From Agriotes lineatus (Eukaryota; Arthropoda; Insecta; Coleoptera; Elateridae): 64,000 nt of DNA. The DNA is taken from assembly GCA_940337035.1 (NCBI GenBank), contig CALNHX010005182.1, forward strand, positions 47,978 to 111,977, in the 5' to 3' direction. Position numbers and translations under genes: made by a program. Below the pieces are notes generated by a model. That model was given only the letters and a program-made list of their open reading frames with translations, was not told the origin of the DNA and searched no databases. Positions 34,488-46,460 of the stretch are shown piece after piece; within the stretch, counting starts at the first letter, position 1, and every line of letters begins with the position of its first letter.

Positions 34488-36983
34488 CTACTTATTTATG
34501 TTATTATGGATACATTTTCTCCACTCATTTCTGGTGCTCGCCATATTTCTTGCCTGTACCATATTTATTCCTTTGTCTGACAATATCTCTCTCACACTGT
34601 CGTCCCACGTTTTCCTAGGTCTCCCCTTCGGTCTATTCTCGTGTCTTCTTGCTTCCCACGCTTGTTTCACCGGTCTATCGATTCCTAGCCTAATGCGATG
34701 TGCAAACCAGGTGAGTTTTCGGTCTTCGACTGTTTTTAATACAGGTTCCAAGTGTAGTCTTTTTCGTATATCCCTATTCGTAATTTTTTCCCTTCTGGTG
34801 ACGCCAGCTACTTTGCGGAGGTATTTCATCTCCATTGCCTGTAATTTACTCTTCATGGCTGTAGTTAAGACCCACCTTTCATAACCATATATTAGTGTCG
34901 GTACAAACACAGTTTTGTAAACTGTTATTTTGGTCTTCTCCGAGATCTCTCTTTTCCCTATGAATGTATTTCACAAACTGTGGAATAGCCTAGATATATT
35001 TTCCAATCTTGCGTTTATTTCCACTTCGTGTTGTCGTTTGTTGCTGATGTTTACCCCTAAGTATTTAAACGTCTCTACTTGTTCTAGTATCTTCCCATTC
35101 AATGTAATGTTTATGTATGGACTGTATCTACCTGCAACTATTATTTTTGTTATTTCTGCATTTATTTGCATTTTGCTTGATATCAGTGCTTTATTCCAGG
35201 TTTATAAGTTTTTTTGTAGATCTTTTTCATTTCTGCCTAATATTACCAGATCGTCTGCAAAAGTACATTCATCCAAGTATATTGGCTTCATGTGTCTGTG
35301 TCCAATGTACATCTTTGCCGTTTTTCCTTTTGTTTCTTTCATTATGTAGTCTAGAACTATGTTGAAAAGTATAGGGCTTAGTACTCCTCCCTGCCTTAGT
35401 CTGCTATTTACTTTAAATTCTTCTGATTGCCTATTGTCCGTTCTTATATAGTTTTTGTTCTTCTTGTGGAGGCTCATTATAGCTGATACTAAGTTATGCT
35501 CCACTTTTCTCTTTTTTAAGATTGTTTGGATTTTGGTTCTCGAGATTCTATCGAAGGCTTTCTCTAAGTCTATAAACGCTTGATACGTTTCAATACTTCT
35601 TTGTATGGACTTTTCTGAGATTTGTTTGATTGTGAAAATATGGTCGTTTATACTACGTCCCTTTCGGAATCCGCTTTGCGACTGTTCTAATGATCCGTCA
35701 ATTTGCCTAACTAATTTCTTTTCCAAAATCCGTTCATATATCTTCTATGGTACGCTCATAGGGTGATCCCTCTGTAGTTTTACACTCTCGCTTGTCACCC
35801 TTTTTGAAAATCGGAACTATGATGCCAATTTTCCAATTTAGTGGCACTTTTCCTTCCTTCCAAGCTTGGTTGAATATTGATGTTAACGTCTCCAATCCTA
35901 TAGGTCCCTCATTTTTTAGCGTTTCGCCGGTTATTCGATCATGACCTGCTGCTTCCCCTTTTTTAAGTACTCTTGTACTTGTAGTTCTTCTGCCACTTGG
36001 TCTTCTTCTTGGTCTTCATCTGTTTTTCCTTCCTCGTCCTCCTCTACTTCCTCCGTGCTTAGGAGTTCTTCGAAATACTGCCTCCATCTGTCCAGTATTT
36101 GAGTCCCTTCAGAAAGAACCTTCCCATTATTATCTTTGACTTGCTTAGTCCCAAGTTGTGGATTTACCTTTCTTGCATTCTTAAGAGTCTTATAAAAGAG
36201 CTTTCGGTTTGTGTGGTGGTATTTTTCCATTTTAGCACCGAAATCCTCCTACGAGTTTTTCTTTGCTAGTCTTACAGCCTTTTTGGCTTCCACTCGTTGT
36301 TCCTTGTTTTTCTCATAATTTTCGTGTGTTCCTTCTTTTAAGTATTGCTTCCATTTGTTTTTTTTTTAGTTTTACATCGCGTTTGATTTCATCGGACCAC
36401 CATGCCAACTGCTTTGTATGTCTATTCCTATTTGTTCGTATTGTACCACATACCTCTCTAGCTGTGTCTACCAGTGCTTTCTTATACCAGCTCTACTTGA
36501 GTACCATCATCCTGTGTGCCTACTCTGCCGTTTAGGTCTCCAAGGATAATTGCTTCCCCCTTAATCTCATCTACTATCTTTGTAACTTCTTCCCAAAATT
36601 AATCTTTCTTGGCCTCTGGTTCGTTATCGTTTGGACCGTACAATATCAGGATATTATTTGCTGTCAAATTTTCTATTTTAAGTTCTAGTCTCAGAATTCT
36701 ATGCGAAATGCACTCCCATCTAATTATTTACTCCATTTGCTTTTAATTATGCATCCCACTCCTCCTACGGCCCTCTCTCCCCCTTGACTCCACTTAGTAT
36801 CATTTGGTGTCCACCACCTAGTTCAATGTTCTGACTGCCTTTCTTTTTGGTTTCTGTGATCGCTAGTATGTCAAGGTGGTAATTCTCAAATTCTTGTAGT
36901 ATGTAGTTCATTTTCTTTACCCGTTAAGCTTCTAATGTTCCATGTTGCCATTTTAAGTATCCTTTTCCGATCGTATTTTGTAT
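34488..36983 (-). pseudogene. LINE ORF2 (endonuclease, RT, C-terminal region)
   Basis: The start is MATWNIRSLTGKENEL near 36950, the first strand of an APE-type endonuclease; only fragments such as GDLNGRVGTQDDGTQ (near 36540-36500) follow. A linker frame (36230-35931) has KNARKVNPQLG and DRWRQYFEELLS. The RT frame (35726-35202) has QSGFRKGRSINDHIFTIKQI, YQAFIDLEKAFDRISR, RLRQGGVLSPILFNIVLDYI and ECTFADDLVILG (FADD box). Next are VETFKYLGVNIS (35171-34971) and the C-terminal frame 34910-34488 with LIYGYERWVLT and RPKGRPRKTWDDSVREIL. ORF2 nicks the target and reverse-transcribes element RNA. Frame changes occur between all blocks. Confidence 0.85.
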
Positions 36984-37169
36984 TTTCGTTTCCACCTTCA
37001 TCTACTAATTTCTTCTTTGACCTTTTTACAGTTAGGTATATTTTTACCTTCTCTTGCTTTCTCTTTTTCCGTTTCCATTGCATTAGTCATTTCTTTAGCT
37101 TCCCATCCTTTGTACTTTCCTATTGCTAGTTTTTTGGTGGCCTTACCGTTGGTCTGTTTCGCTCCTTAG

Positions 37170-37836
37170 TGAGCGTCTCTAATTTTTGGGTTTCCTTGTT
37201 CCATATTCAGGTTTTCTCCCCGCTTATCAGCTTCTGGTACCCCATCTTGGCTGTTACACCGTTAGCTGATTCCTCCTTGGCTAGTTTCCGGATTATTGCT
37301 TGGACCTTTCTTCCTCTTTCGTCATATCGTCGTTTATGTAGACTTGTTCTCGACAGTTACGCGGTTTGCTTTTGTTCCTCATTATTGTGTTCTTATCTCC
37401 TTTGCTGTTTAGTTCAACCAGGCATATTATTTTCACCTAATTTCCTTGCTGATTCTACTTTTAGGGTTACACTCAGTTCTCTTTCTAGAAACTCTTCCAT
37501 GTTCTCTTTTAGACCCATTGGGTTCCTTGCGACCATTTTTATCCTTTGTATCACTATATTTCTCCTTCTCTTTTCACCTTCTAACTTCTCTATTTTCACG
37601 TTTGATATCTTCACTTCTCGTTTCAGGCTGTCAATTTCCTTCATGGCCCTCTCATTGATAAGCTTTAGTTCTTGGGTCTCGTTCTTAAATTCACTTTGCT
37701 TCTCCCTTAGCTTTCTTATCTCTTCCTGTAACTTTTTAGTCTCTTCATTATTGGTGTCTTGCTTACTTTTAAATTCTTTTACATCCCCCACCAATGCCTT
37801 CATTAAGCTCATAATTTCCTTCATCTGTACAGTCAC
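37170..37836 (-). pseudogene. LINE ORF1, coiled-coil RNA-binding type
   Basis: The minus-strand frame from 37836 gives about 140 residues. The first 75 are a Glu/Lys/Leu-rich coiled coil (KKLQEEIRKLREKQSEFKN and similar). Then comes KRRRNIVIQRI, the start of the RRM-like core seen in LINE ORF1 proteins (KRKNNVIIxGL), and ESARKLGENNMPG. Homology carries on in another frame to about 37170 (YINDDMTKEER-like text). ORF1 proteins bind element RNA as trimers. The stop after NNMPG and a frameshift disable it. Confidence 0.7.
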
Positions 37837-37960
37837 GCTGTCCTTTGTATCACCCCTTCAGTTGGGGTTCTATGTGTCTTTTTGGATCTCTTAAATAACT
37901 CATCAATATCCTCGTTTTTCCTCTTCCCCTCGTCTGTTAGGTACTCGTCTGAGTCCATCT

Positions 37961-40090
37961 TCTTCTTCTAGGAAGAGGAAACACCTGGCAAGTTGTTCTG
38001 TGTACTTTGACTACGTTATGTCTATTGTGTGTTTTTTTGCGGAAACAGGGCAACCCGAATCAACTTCTCGGAGGTTGGCCTATTATCAGCTCGACTATCT
38101 TGTATCTAAATTACTTTATTACTGTACTTAATTGTTTCCTATATTGAGATGGTATTTAGCCCGTTACTCAACTCTACTTGCAGCATAGATAAATAAAGCA
38201 AGTCAATAAAGCACAGAGCTGGGGTAAATCAGGTAACTGCAAGAAGTTACATCAGAAAGTTTAATTCATAACTACATTGGTAAAGCATTGTCGATATTAA
38301 ATGAAATTACTTGAGAATAATGGGCAATAAGGCAGAGCTCAATTCGTAAATTAGAGTCACAGAAATATTAATTAGCATAAATTAAGAGGTTGGTGCAAAG
38401 TAAAGCCAATCAAAATTCAACAAATCTATCACCAAAGGTTTTATTACATGCGTGTTAAATAAATTTAGTAATCAGTATAATTGAATAAGTACAGTTCTAT
38501 GAACTTTTTAAATTAAGGTAAGAAGGACAGAATGTTCTCAATATAGTGCAAAAAGAGCACAATACTAGATCGAATAAGGCTATCAAAAATGGAACGGTAA
38601 TATTTGAAGAATGGTGAAAAGCAGACAATTATTATAAAATACAAGAAATTCACACAACAGGAAATGAACGAGATTGGTGTTTAAAAAATGAGTCAGTGAA
38701 GTGACATAAGTGAACAGACAATCCAAATAAAACATAGTGAGTGGCGCTATAACCTAGTTTATATACGAACGTAAACTAACAATAATTTTAGAATTAAGAT
38801 TTTGTACATTTTTATAATATAATTTAAAATTTAGTTTATAAGTAACTGATTTGTACTTGGTTAACATCCACAATTATGAATTTAGATAGGCAATTGTTGT
38901 TAACTACCCAAAGAGAAACAATTGAATAAAAATTATTTCATGACAGTCTAATTTTTTTCTCCAGATTAATTGACTTTTAAGCCATTTACAATTGAAATAA
39001 ATTAAAAATAATTATACCATTGTGATCAGGAGTTCGTAGTGCATATGTGAGAATGTGGGTGTGAAAATTCATCACCTAAAAATTATTTTCATCTGCGACC
39101 ACCTTCCGAACCACTTCGCCAACGACGAGGTTTATGATCATCAGATTTTGAGCACAATGGAGGTCAAGAGTTTGAAATTTTGGTAGCACCACGTCCGCAC
39201 GCCGTGTAGGAGTACACCGCAGCAGTTCCAGCATCCTAGGGTTCCGCTTCCAGCAGCGAGCATCAGGAGAAGCTGTTCCGAGCCAGTTCCCGCAGCCTAA
39301 AAAAGGTCAGGTTAGTGTTGCAAAGCAAATATCCGTGCTAGAGTTTCGAAACTTACCATGAGGAACGAGTCCTATAAGAGGAAGCCGATCCCAGTCTTAC
39401 AATACTTTAAAAAAGAGCATGAGGTTCAGAAATTGTAAAAATATAAGTTGAGGTTATGTTTTTTCACATGAAAGGACGCGTTCAAAACAATTGAATTTGC
39501 AGGAAGCCTCGAAGGATCTAAAAACAAAACACGACTAGTGACGCTTAATAAAGCGCGAGATTTGAATTACCTGATAATTTGTTCATTTTTCAATTTGTTG
39601 ATAGATAAATTGACAGCGTAGTGAGTCTGCGGGTTGCTGCGTTTTAATTTCACAGCCCAGTGGCGTAACACGGGAGTTTAAATATGAACATGTCGGTGAA
39701 CCTAACCTGCAGATTTGAGTCTTCATGCCTACTGAACGCTAGCCATAAATAACTTTACTTGCAGATGTGCGAATTACTATAGGGGGCAAAACACTACAAT
39801 CAATGAACCGATTTATACAATTATTTATTTACTTTCAATCAGTCTTGTACATGATGTAAGTATTAATCTTATTAAAAATTACAATAGTCCTGTACAATAT
39901 ATGCAACCATTTATGCTTTCCTGTGTATAATGTGTTGCCTATCCAATCATTGGCGAAATGGGAACTCCGGGGTCTTTGGATTTTGTTTATCTATCCTTAT
40001 CACTGTCTGTTGCATGCAATATTTTGCCTTATTGTTAGTATCCCATAGCCTTTAAAAGTTACTTTTTTCAAGATATTTTACTCACAATTT
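37961..40090. other. Unassigned DNA downstream of the LINE 5' end
   Basis: 38030-38100 may be the 5' UTR of the LINE on the minus strand. 39060-39320 is GC-richer, without a useful frame. Nothing else was recognised. Confidence 0.4.
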
Positions 40091-40099
40091 CGTTGATCG

Positions 40100-40215
40100 G
40101 CTAATTTCTCTTATTTAATTTGGCTTCTGCAGTGTTCATCTTACCGATGCACCCTTTCCTTGTGATTTAGAACCACTCGATATGGTCCGAAATTGAACTT
40201 AAATATCGCAGTTGT
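40100..40215 (-). pseudogene. Possible gypsy integrase C-terminal scrap
   Basis: The minus strand reads FNFGPYRVVLNHKERVHR and then a stop. The GPY stretch is like the GPY/F module at the end of some gypsy integrases. The match is short and isolated, with no other pol domain nearby, so the call is weak. Confidence 0.2.
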
Positions 40216-40999
40216 AAATCACACTTAAGCTTAAATATAACACTAAACACTTAAAATAACTTCTGCCGAAATAACGCCTTGTGTAAATTCGAAACTAAAA
40301 GGCGAACTGATAAACTGAACAACAATTAACTTTGACAGTTGACAGTTTATAAATAAAATTGTAATTCCTATTACTGCATTACTGCCCTAAAGTAAATTTT
40401 CGGCCGAATATAATAGGTAATCATTAATAAAACATCAATAAACTATTGTACTTAAGAGAACCAATTAGCTACAATTTCACTAAACATTAAATGCTTAGAT
40501 AACATATTTGGTTTTAATTATAATGAGAAATTCCATTGCAATTTTGTACAACACCTAATTACCCACCTTATTGTCGAAAGTAGATACATCTTTTTAAAGC
40601 GCGAAGTGACTTTTTTTCTAAGGTTACGATGCGGGAGCTGTACCTAAGCTTTAGTCGTTGTCGATTCATCCATTGTTTCCTAGGCTTATCTGAAGGTTTC
40701 GTAACTATTTGTTTACGGGGAAAAGGTTTTTAGCCCATGGGGTAGTTGGCCCCATGCCCAACTCCCGTTTCGGGGACCATTTTTCCTGCTCTCGTCAGCC
40801 CCGACCCGATCGTTCATCGAGGTTGGTTACATGCTCTCCGTTGAGGTTGTTTGGGTTTCCGGGTTCGCTACCTCTATCTTCATATAGAGCCTAATTAAAG
40901 ACTCACATTTATAATTCAGAATTGTGTAGGATAGGCTATGAAACCCTAGCTGGTTGCAGCATCGTGCGGTGCGTTACCCAATTTGAACTCCTATTTCGA
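40216..40999. other. Unassigned, with a GC-richer block at 40709-40894
   Basis: 40709-40894 has balanced composition and is open in both orientations. In minus orientation it follows the RT remnant at 41000-41690 and could be the 3' part of the same element. No domain was identified. Confidence 0.35.
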
Positions 41000-41690
41000 C
41001 ATTCAGACTATTCCTATTGTTAACTACGCTGCCGAGATAACACAAACTGGATACAGGATTAAAGACGATGGAATACCTTTCGCGGCGCTGGTTGAAAGAG
41101 GATCCTGGTTTTGTTGCTATTTATTTCGAGACCAAACGCGGAATATATTTCTGCAGTGCTGACTTCGTCATCGAAGAGTTGCGGTCTAAGTCCAATTTTG
41201 AAATAATGCTACAGTTATTAAGTGTTGCGGATGAACTTTTTCTAGCGCTGTATATCCTCCGCAGCCTTTACGTTAGTTTCCAAGCTTTCTTCAGTTACTT
41301 AATGATTACTTAATGTTTAGTTTCGCCATGTTATCGTCATGTCGTCTGACGATGTGCCCAAAGTATTGCAGAAAGTGACGTGTTATTATTATGGATAGTC
41401 GTGTTCCTAGTTTTAATTCTTCGACGATTGCATTGTTAGTGTGTATGACAGTCAACGAATTCTAAGCATTCGACACATCACCACATTTCAAAAGAGTCTA
41501 TTCTCTTGCAGTTGCTCTTTTTTACCACCCCCGAGATGCGAAATATAGTACTCTGGCATATGCCGTCATCTCCTGCAAGTCGAGACTGGAGTAAGGCTTT
41601 TGAAATTGTGTATCCTGCCATAAGTGCGGTAAGAAATAGATTGAAGAGTGTGGGGCTTGGTATGTGCAATTTTGTATAATCTTGACCGGT
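41000..41690 (-). pseudogene. LINE reverse transcriptase fragment
   Basis: The minus-strand frame at 41669-41478 reads PSPTLFNLFLTALMAGYTIS and, further on, DDGICQSTIFRISG, matching the LSPTLFNLYLxAVM block after the PQG motif of LINE RTs. Lower down, fragments such as LEINSNKTRILFQPAP (near 41075-41125) fit the segment that follows the catalytic box. The YADD box itself is not seen. An isolated RT scrap of an RTE-like element. Confidence 0.5.
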
Positions 41691-41864
41691 TTCCGAGAAC
41701 AGCCGAATATTTTTACAGTAAGATTCCTAATACGGAACTGTTTAATAAATAATATGTTGCAAACGATTTATCAGGGGTCGTGGTCATGGAAGGCATAGTA
41801 AGGCCCTCTGCATTAGTAATACAATACAAGATCAGTAAAAGCTACATAATATCGATTATTTCGG

Positions 41865-42640
41865 AAACTTACACAGCGATTGTCATTATGTAATGAAGAA
41901 CTTTCAGGATTGGACCGAGTCATTGTTGAGATAGAAAAACGAAATATTTCTGCCACTTCTATATTCGGAAAGTGCTTAGAACCAACGATTACCGTGCTTC
42001 ATCCACAGCCACCCAAATCTTCGAGAACCGATTCTCCCTCAGCAATAGTGTTTTTTCTCTATACCCATCAAGTACTGATCGCGTAGAGAAGTTTCTTCGA
42101 AATCAAAAAATCAAAACAGTGTCCAAACTTCCAAGCAAGATCTCACCGATTCTTTCCTTGGCCCAAAGGTAAATTAAACACCATGTCATCAAAAGCTGCT
42201 TATAAAGTCTCTTCATATTATGACTGTGTAAATTGATGAAACAAGACGTCCAGTAAAGACTCATATCTTTAAACATCAGCGTTGTCTTAGATCGGGTCCC
42301 GTATCCCGTAACATGATCAGCCATTGCCTAACACTAACGCGACACATGCCATAAGATCCTTTTTGATAACACGTTTATTATCAGCAAATCCTCTTTCTTC
42401 TTTAGCAGAAAGATTCGCGAAGCCATTGAGACACCCCACTAATCTCAAGCGAGACGAAGGTTACTCTCTTGTTTAAATGTGAAATACGTTTATTTCTAAA
42501 TCCCGCCTTTCCGAGCCATAGAAAATTTTTGCATCTGGGGCAGTTGATACGTTGACTTACCGTGCTCTTTTGCTTCTCTCCTGATAAAGCCCGTTGCGAA
42601 AGTGAGCGAAATGGTGAGTATATCAAGAGTCGTTTGTTAC
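41865..42640 (+). pseudogene. Second Penelope-like remnant (RT end plus GIY-YIG)
   Basis: Frames on the + strand read LCNEELSGLDRVIVEIEK, RTNDYRAS, STDRVEKFLRNQKIKTVSKL and PSKISPILSLAQR, the same order as in the element at 28440-30200. Next come MSSKAAYKVSS, VYIDETRRPVKTH-like text and FKHQRCLRSGPVSRN (GIY-YIG domain), then KIREAIE and NLKRDEGYSL, the usual end of the endonuclease. It therefore preserves more of the endonuclease than the other copy but lacks the RT core. Many stops. It seems to be a separate lineage. Confidence 0.6.
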
Positions 42641-43720
42641 ATCAACGTAATTTCTTTGTTCAAGTAATCTTTCTTGTGTATCGGATTTCTATAGTTTCGG
42701 CAGCTCGATTTGCCTCTTTTTTTCTTATATAAGTTCATGCGAAGAGCAGATTAATAATGTCATTGGCGATGATTTCACATCTTCATATCTTACAGATTAC
42801 GTCATGCAAAGGATGAGGACAATTAAATTGAACAAAATCATCTATTGAACTTATACGATATGAAAAGGGTAAACTATACTGCCTGTGAATCAGAAATCGA
42901 GAATGGCCGAAAGAACAAGAAAAGAGACTCGAGAATGACTGTTAAGAAAAGAAAAAACACAAAACAAAACCACACGTTATAGAAACGCAAAATTCTTTTC
43001 AAAATATCGATAAAACGTCAATTTCGATATGCAAACAAACAATATCCAGCGTTGGTCGAGTCAATTGGGTATGGTTCAAATAGTTACTAAACAGAGGAAA
43101 GCAAAGCCCCACAAGTGAGTTAATTTTGTTACAACGGAAAACAATATTTAATACAAAAACAACAACCCGCAACAATGATTTGCTCCAGCTAGCTTTCAGT
43201 CGAGACCTGAAATGAGTTTGCTATTTCAAATTAGGAGTACGTCAATGATTAATTAGGGGGAGGGCATCACGCGATTAAACTCAAACTTCAGGTTTTCACC
43301 GCAACTCTAACCTCCAAGAAACGTCACAAAGTCACATGAAAAAAAAGTAAGTAGACCTCGGTTACTTACCTTTACTTTCAGCTAATAATTTTTTAAAAAT
43401 TGCGACAGCTTGGTGATCTTTGCTGCTTCGGTTGCCTTTCCGTCTGTCGGCTGACATTATTCTGTTTCTAAAAAGTCCTCATCTGAGTAAATCCGTACAG
43501 GGATGCGCGAACTAGAAGGTTGTTTGCTTACCGGATTTTAAATGCGCATTCTTTCGTAACTGTTGTTTTTCCTGGCGCGCGATTATGGTGTCTGCCAATT
43601 CTTGCAAAATTGTAAGCTTAGCAAATTGTCTCTTCGCCAAAAAAATAACCCTTATTTGTGTGAAGGACTGGACTCGGCAAAGCGTTTTAACACATATGTG
43701 CATGCAAAGCGAACAGGACC
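42641..43720. other. Unassigned; two possible minus-strand exons
   Basis: On the minus strand, 43457-43370 begins with ATG, codes MSADRRKGNRSSKDHQAVAI and ends at a strong donor GTAAGT. A frame from about 43650 ends at another donor, GTAAGC, at about 43531 (text ELADTIIARQEKQQLRKNAH). Either might be a host exon, but partners were not found and chance cannot be excluded. 42641-43360 shows nothing. Confidence 0.3.
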
Positions 43721-44234
43721 ATGTACCAGATGAAAATGGCGTTTGCAAATATTACTGCTCAACAGTTTTCTCAGATCTTCAAAGTCTACATTCGACCTTA
43801 TCTAGAGTATGCCGCAGTCATGTGGTTTCCTCATCTTATCAAAGATATTACCCTATTAGAAGATGTTCAAAGACGAGGAACGCGTGCCGTTGGTAATCTG
43901 CGTGACCGCTCATACCATGCAAGACTAGAAATCTTACAGCTACCAGAGAGATAGACTTATTCGTGGTGACCTAATTTTTACTTATAAGGTGTTAAGTGGT
44001 GATAAGTTTTCGGTAGATATGTCCCAATTGTTTTGTGTAAGTGCTGATGAGAAATTACGCGGCCACACGAAAAAACTGAAACGCGAAAATTTTAAAACAA
44101 CACCCAGGCAACATTTTATCACAAATCGGATCTTTCATAAATGGAATTCCCTGCCAGAAAATGTTGTAACAGCTACCAGCGTCAACAACTTCAAAAATGG
44201 TTATGACAGATTATTCTCAAGTTCATTAATTTAA
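43721..44234 (+). pseudogene. CR1-like LINE, 3' end of ORF2
   Basis: The frame 43721-43954 reads IFKVYIRPYLEYAAVMWFPH, DVQRRGTRAVGNLRDRSYHA and RLEILQLPER. After a one-base shift, RLIRGDLIFTYKVLSGD leads to RGHTKKLKRENFKTTPRQHF and NRIFHKWNSLPENVVTATSV, with a stop at 44232-44234. This is the C-terminal thumb and tail of CR1/L3-type and related LINE ORF2 proteins (YKxYVRPxLEY, VQRRxTRxV, RRLRGDLI, FSxRxVxxWNSLPxxVV). The RT catalytic region is missing, consistent with 5' truncation. Confidence 0.75.
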
Positions 44235-45045
44235 AAATACCTTCGAATTATCTACTATTGTATTTATGTTCATTGTTCTTTACGAAACATGTATTCCCGA
44301 AACCTATTGGACACTATTATTACAAAATTGTGATTTTTGTTCTCGTGTATATTATATTGTATTTTGTACACATATTTATTTTAAAAGTGTCATAGGTTAT
44401 TATAAACCTCGGCTTTGTATAACTATAATAATAATAATGTTTGGAAAGCCGGCGTGTATCAAGCTAGAAAGGGCACTACGAACAGAATGTACATGTTTCA
44501 ATGATGGAATCACTACCAACGATTTTTCAAAACGGGGTAAAGAACATTTCGTTTAGTTTGTTTTGTCTCTCTGTATCTGTATTGCCTTTCTGGAGTTGTT
44601 TGTTATTGGAGCGACCCTGCGTTTATTAGTTTTTTATTGTCTTGTACCTACTTTGATTTTAATTTCTTTTGTAGTCTTCTTGCTTCTGTAGACTCTTTCA
44701 ATTTTTTTTGTCCGAAATATTCTCGTTCTGACCGTTTTGATTTCTACTATATGTTGTATTTCCATAATGCCGTTCACATTTTCCTTCTTGGTTCAACTTC
44801 ATAAGATAGCCATTTCAACTTTGTTTCTTATTGTAGTATTTCCATTGTTTCTACTTTACTGGGGAATGATATTTTTCAATTATAGAATGCTAATAATATT
44901 TGATTACATTATTGTCATGATTGAATAATTAAAGAAAAACTGTTTAAGTGATGCTTGTATCCTCAGTTTATTTTAGTCTTAGTGTTATCGTGTTAAGCTT
45001 CGCTCAGCTGATTTATTATTATTATTATTATTATTTCGACTAGAA
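44235..45045. other. AT-rich DNA with an ATT microsatellite
   Basis: Includes a short TTA/ATT run at 45011-45033. Otherwise no recognisable content; 44235-44450 may be the 3' tail of the CR1-like copy. Confidence 0.4.
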
Positions 45046-45240
45046 TTTCAGAAGCCACATTCTGCCATCGAAAGCTTTTTCGTAATATTGCAGTTGGTAT
45101 CATCGACTCGTTCCTCGTTTTGATTAAGGTTTTAATAGCCTGAACATAGTCGTTTATAGTAAAGCTTGATCTAGAACCAGCTTGTTCTTGTTGCCGTTAA
45201 GTATCTAGTTCGGTGGGAATCTAATGCCCAATTATAAATT
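45046..45240 (-). pseudogene. RTE-like RT scrap
   Basis: On the minus strand the frames read EQAGSRSSFTINDYVQAIKT, LIKTRNE and then, in another frame, YEKAFDGRMW. This matches the EQAGFRxGxSTxDHI, LIEKxxE and VDYEKAFDS blocks of RTE-like reverse transcriptases. About 60 codons long; nothing on either side continues it. Confidence 0.5.
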
Positions 45241-46071
45241 ATTTCTTGGTAGTGGTTAAGTTGTTATCCATTAAGATTGAATTTTAAATGTTTCTTCTTT
45301 TTCCCATTTTCATTATTTTGTTATTTCATTCATACTTTCCACTCATATCTACAACTTTAAGGTAGGTATACTTACTAGGTACTCTTAGGATGTCCGCATA
45401 ACGCGCTATTTTACCACTTGCATTAGGCTATATTGGGATATGAACAATTTATTTCCTCGACCTTTCGACGCTGTCGCTTTCTATATAAAACCGAATCTAT
45501 ATAAACTATACACAGAAAATTTTCATTTTAGCTGGGTCATAATAGATCGTCTTTAGGAACTGACGCAATTTCGGAGTTCATGAATGTTTTAAGCAATTTT
45601 CTGGCCGGAATTCGGCTTTCTAGCGTCATAGTCGCAGCGTGGGCGAAACTGATGCCCTTTGCTTTATGATTAGTACTTTTGTTTCAGAATATAAAGGGCT
45701 CCATTTCAGTTTATTAAAGAAACTACAGTATCCAGACGCAACATAATAGAGAAACGGATACGGCATACTGAACTATTAACTACTTTCGCAGATATTAGTT
45801 GCAAATGTGTATCGTTCGGTAATACACAGTTTGATGCAAATGCTCAAAAATTTGTTATCGTTCGGTAATACACAGTTTGATGCAAATGCTCAAAAATTTG
45901 TTAAAGTAGTTATTAAAGCGCTGCAAACAAAAGTAGTCTTGATCGTGTAGTTATTTTGAGAAAGAATTTCGTAGCTGCTTGTTCATGCTTAAAATTATAC
46001 TGTCAAATCAGGAAGTGGCTGTTGTATTGATTGTTTCTGTTTTAAATACCAACTATAGTATTTAACATTAC
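45241..46071. other. AT-rich DNA with a 46-bp exact tandem duplication
   Basis: The unit beginning TATCGTTCGGTAATACACAG occurs at 45810-45855 and again, unchanged, at 45856-45901. Otherwise nothing was recognised. Confidence 0.5.
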
Positions 46072-46074
46072 AAG

Positions 46075-46172
46075 CCAGGTAAAACAGTTTTTACTGGCGA
46101 TAGGATTGGGATGACTGGCGAGCCGTTAGGCGAGCCTGTCATATCCTTGAGCCAGTAAAAATGGTTACCTGG
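46075..46172. repeat. 98-bp nested hairpin
   Basis: CCAGGTAAAACAGTTTTTAC is mirrored by GTAAAAATGGTTACCTGG at the right end. An inner stem, ATGACTGGCGAGCC against GGCGAGCCTGTCAT, sits around TTA. It lies just left of the MITE at 46186-46460 and both contain CTGGC/GCCAG stems, so the two may belong to one element. Confidence 0.65.
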
Positions 46173-46185
46173 TGTGTTTTGTTGA

Positions 46186-46460
46186 ATATTTTATTTGTTT
46201 CTCACTTGTAAATAACTAGAAATTTACCATTAATTCAAAATGTCTAACTGACAAGCAACTAAATTTATCAATATGACACATACTAAGGAAGACAACTCTG
46301 GCTTTGCACGCTATCATTTATCTATGAGCACGCTTGTAAAATATAACTGGCTAGCCAGTAAATTTTTTACTGGCTAGCCAGTTAAGAAACATTTTCAAGG
46401 TGAATACAGTGACTTGATAAATTGATGTTTACAAGTGAGGAACAAATAAAAACTATTACA
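46186..46460. mobile_element. MITE with inverted ends and an internal 39-bp hairpin
   Basis: The left end TTTTATTTGTTTCTCACTTG is inverted at the right (CAAGTGAGGAACAAATAAAA). Inside, 46345-46383 reads AACTGGCTAGCCAGTAAA, TTT, and the exact complement, an 18-bp perfect stem. A truncated copy lies at 25341-25552. No coding capacity. Confidence 0.7.

Larger units (their letters stand above)
34440..37960 (-). mobile_element. RTE-like LINE with coiled-coil ORF1 and ORF2, internally degraded
   Basis: On the minus strand, ORF1 (37836-37170) is followed by ORF2 starting near 36955 and ending near 34488. ORF2 shows endonuclease start, a damaged middle, RT and C-terminal region. At about 3.5 kb this is the longest LINE copy in the window. 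Frameshifts and stops split ORF2 into at least five frames. I place it near RTE/CR1-like elements often annotated in insects as craniofacial development protein 2-like or endonuclease-reverse transcriptase. Confidence 0.85.

Noticed and set aside
34450..35365. + strand membrane-protein-like frames
   Set aside because: They are antisense to the LINE ORF2, where RT motifs on the minus strand are unambiguous.
37169..37894. 241-codon + strand frame rich in Ser, Phe and Leu
   Set aside because: It is antisense to the coiled-coil ORF1 of the LINE on the minus strand; its hydrophobic composition is the mirror of Glu/Lys-rich codons.
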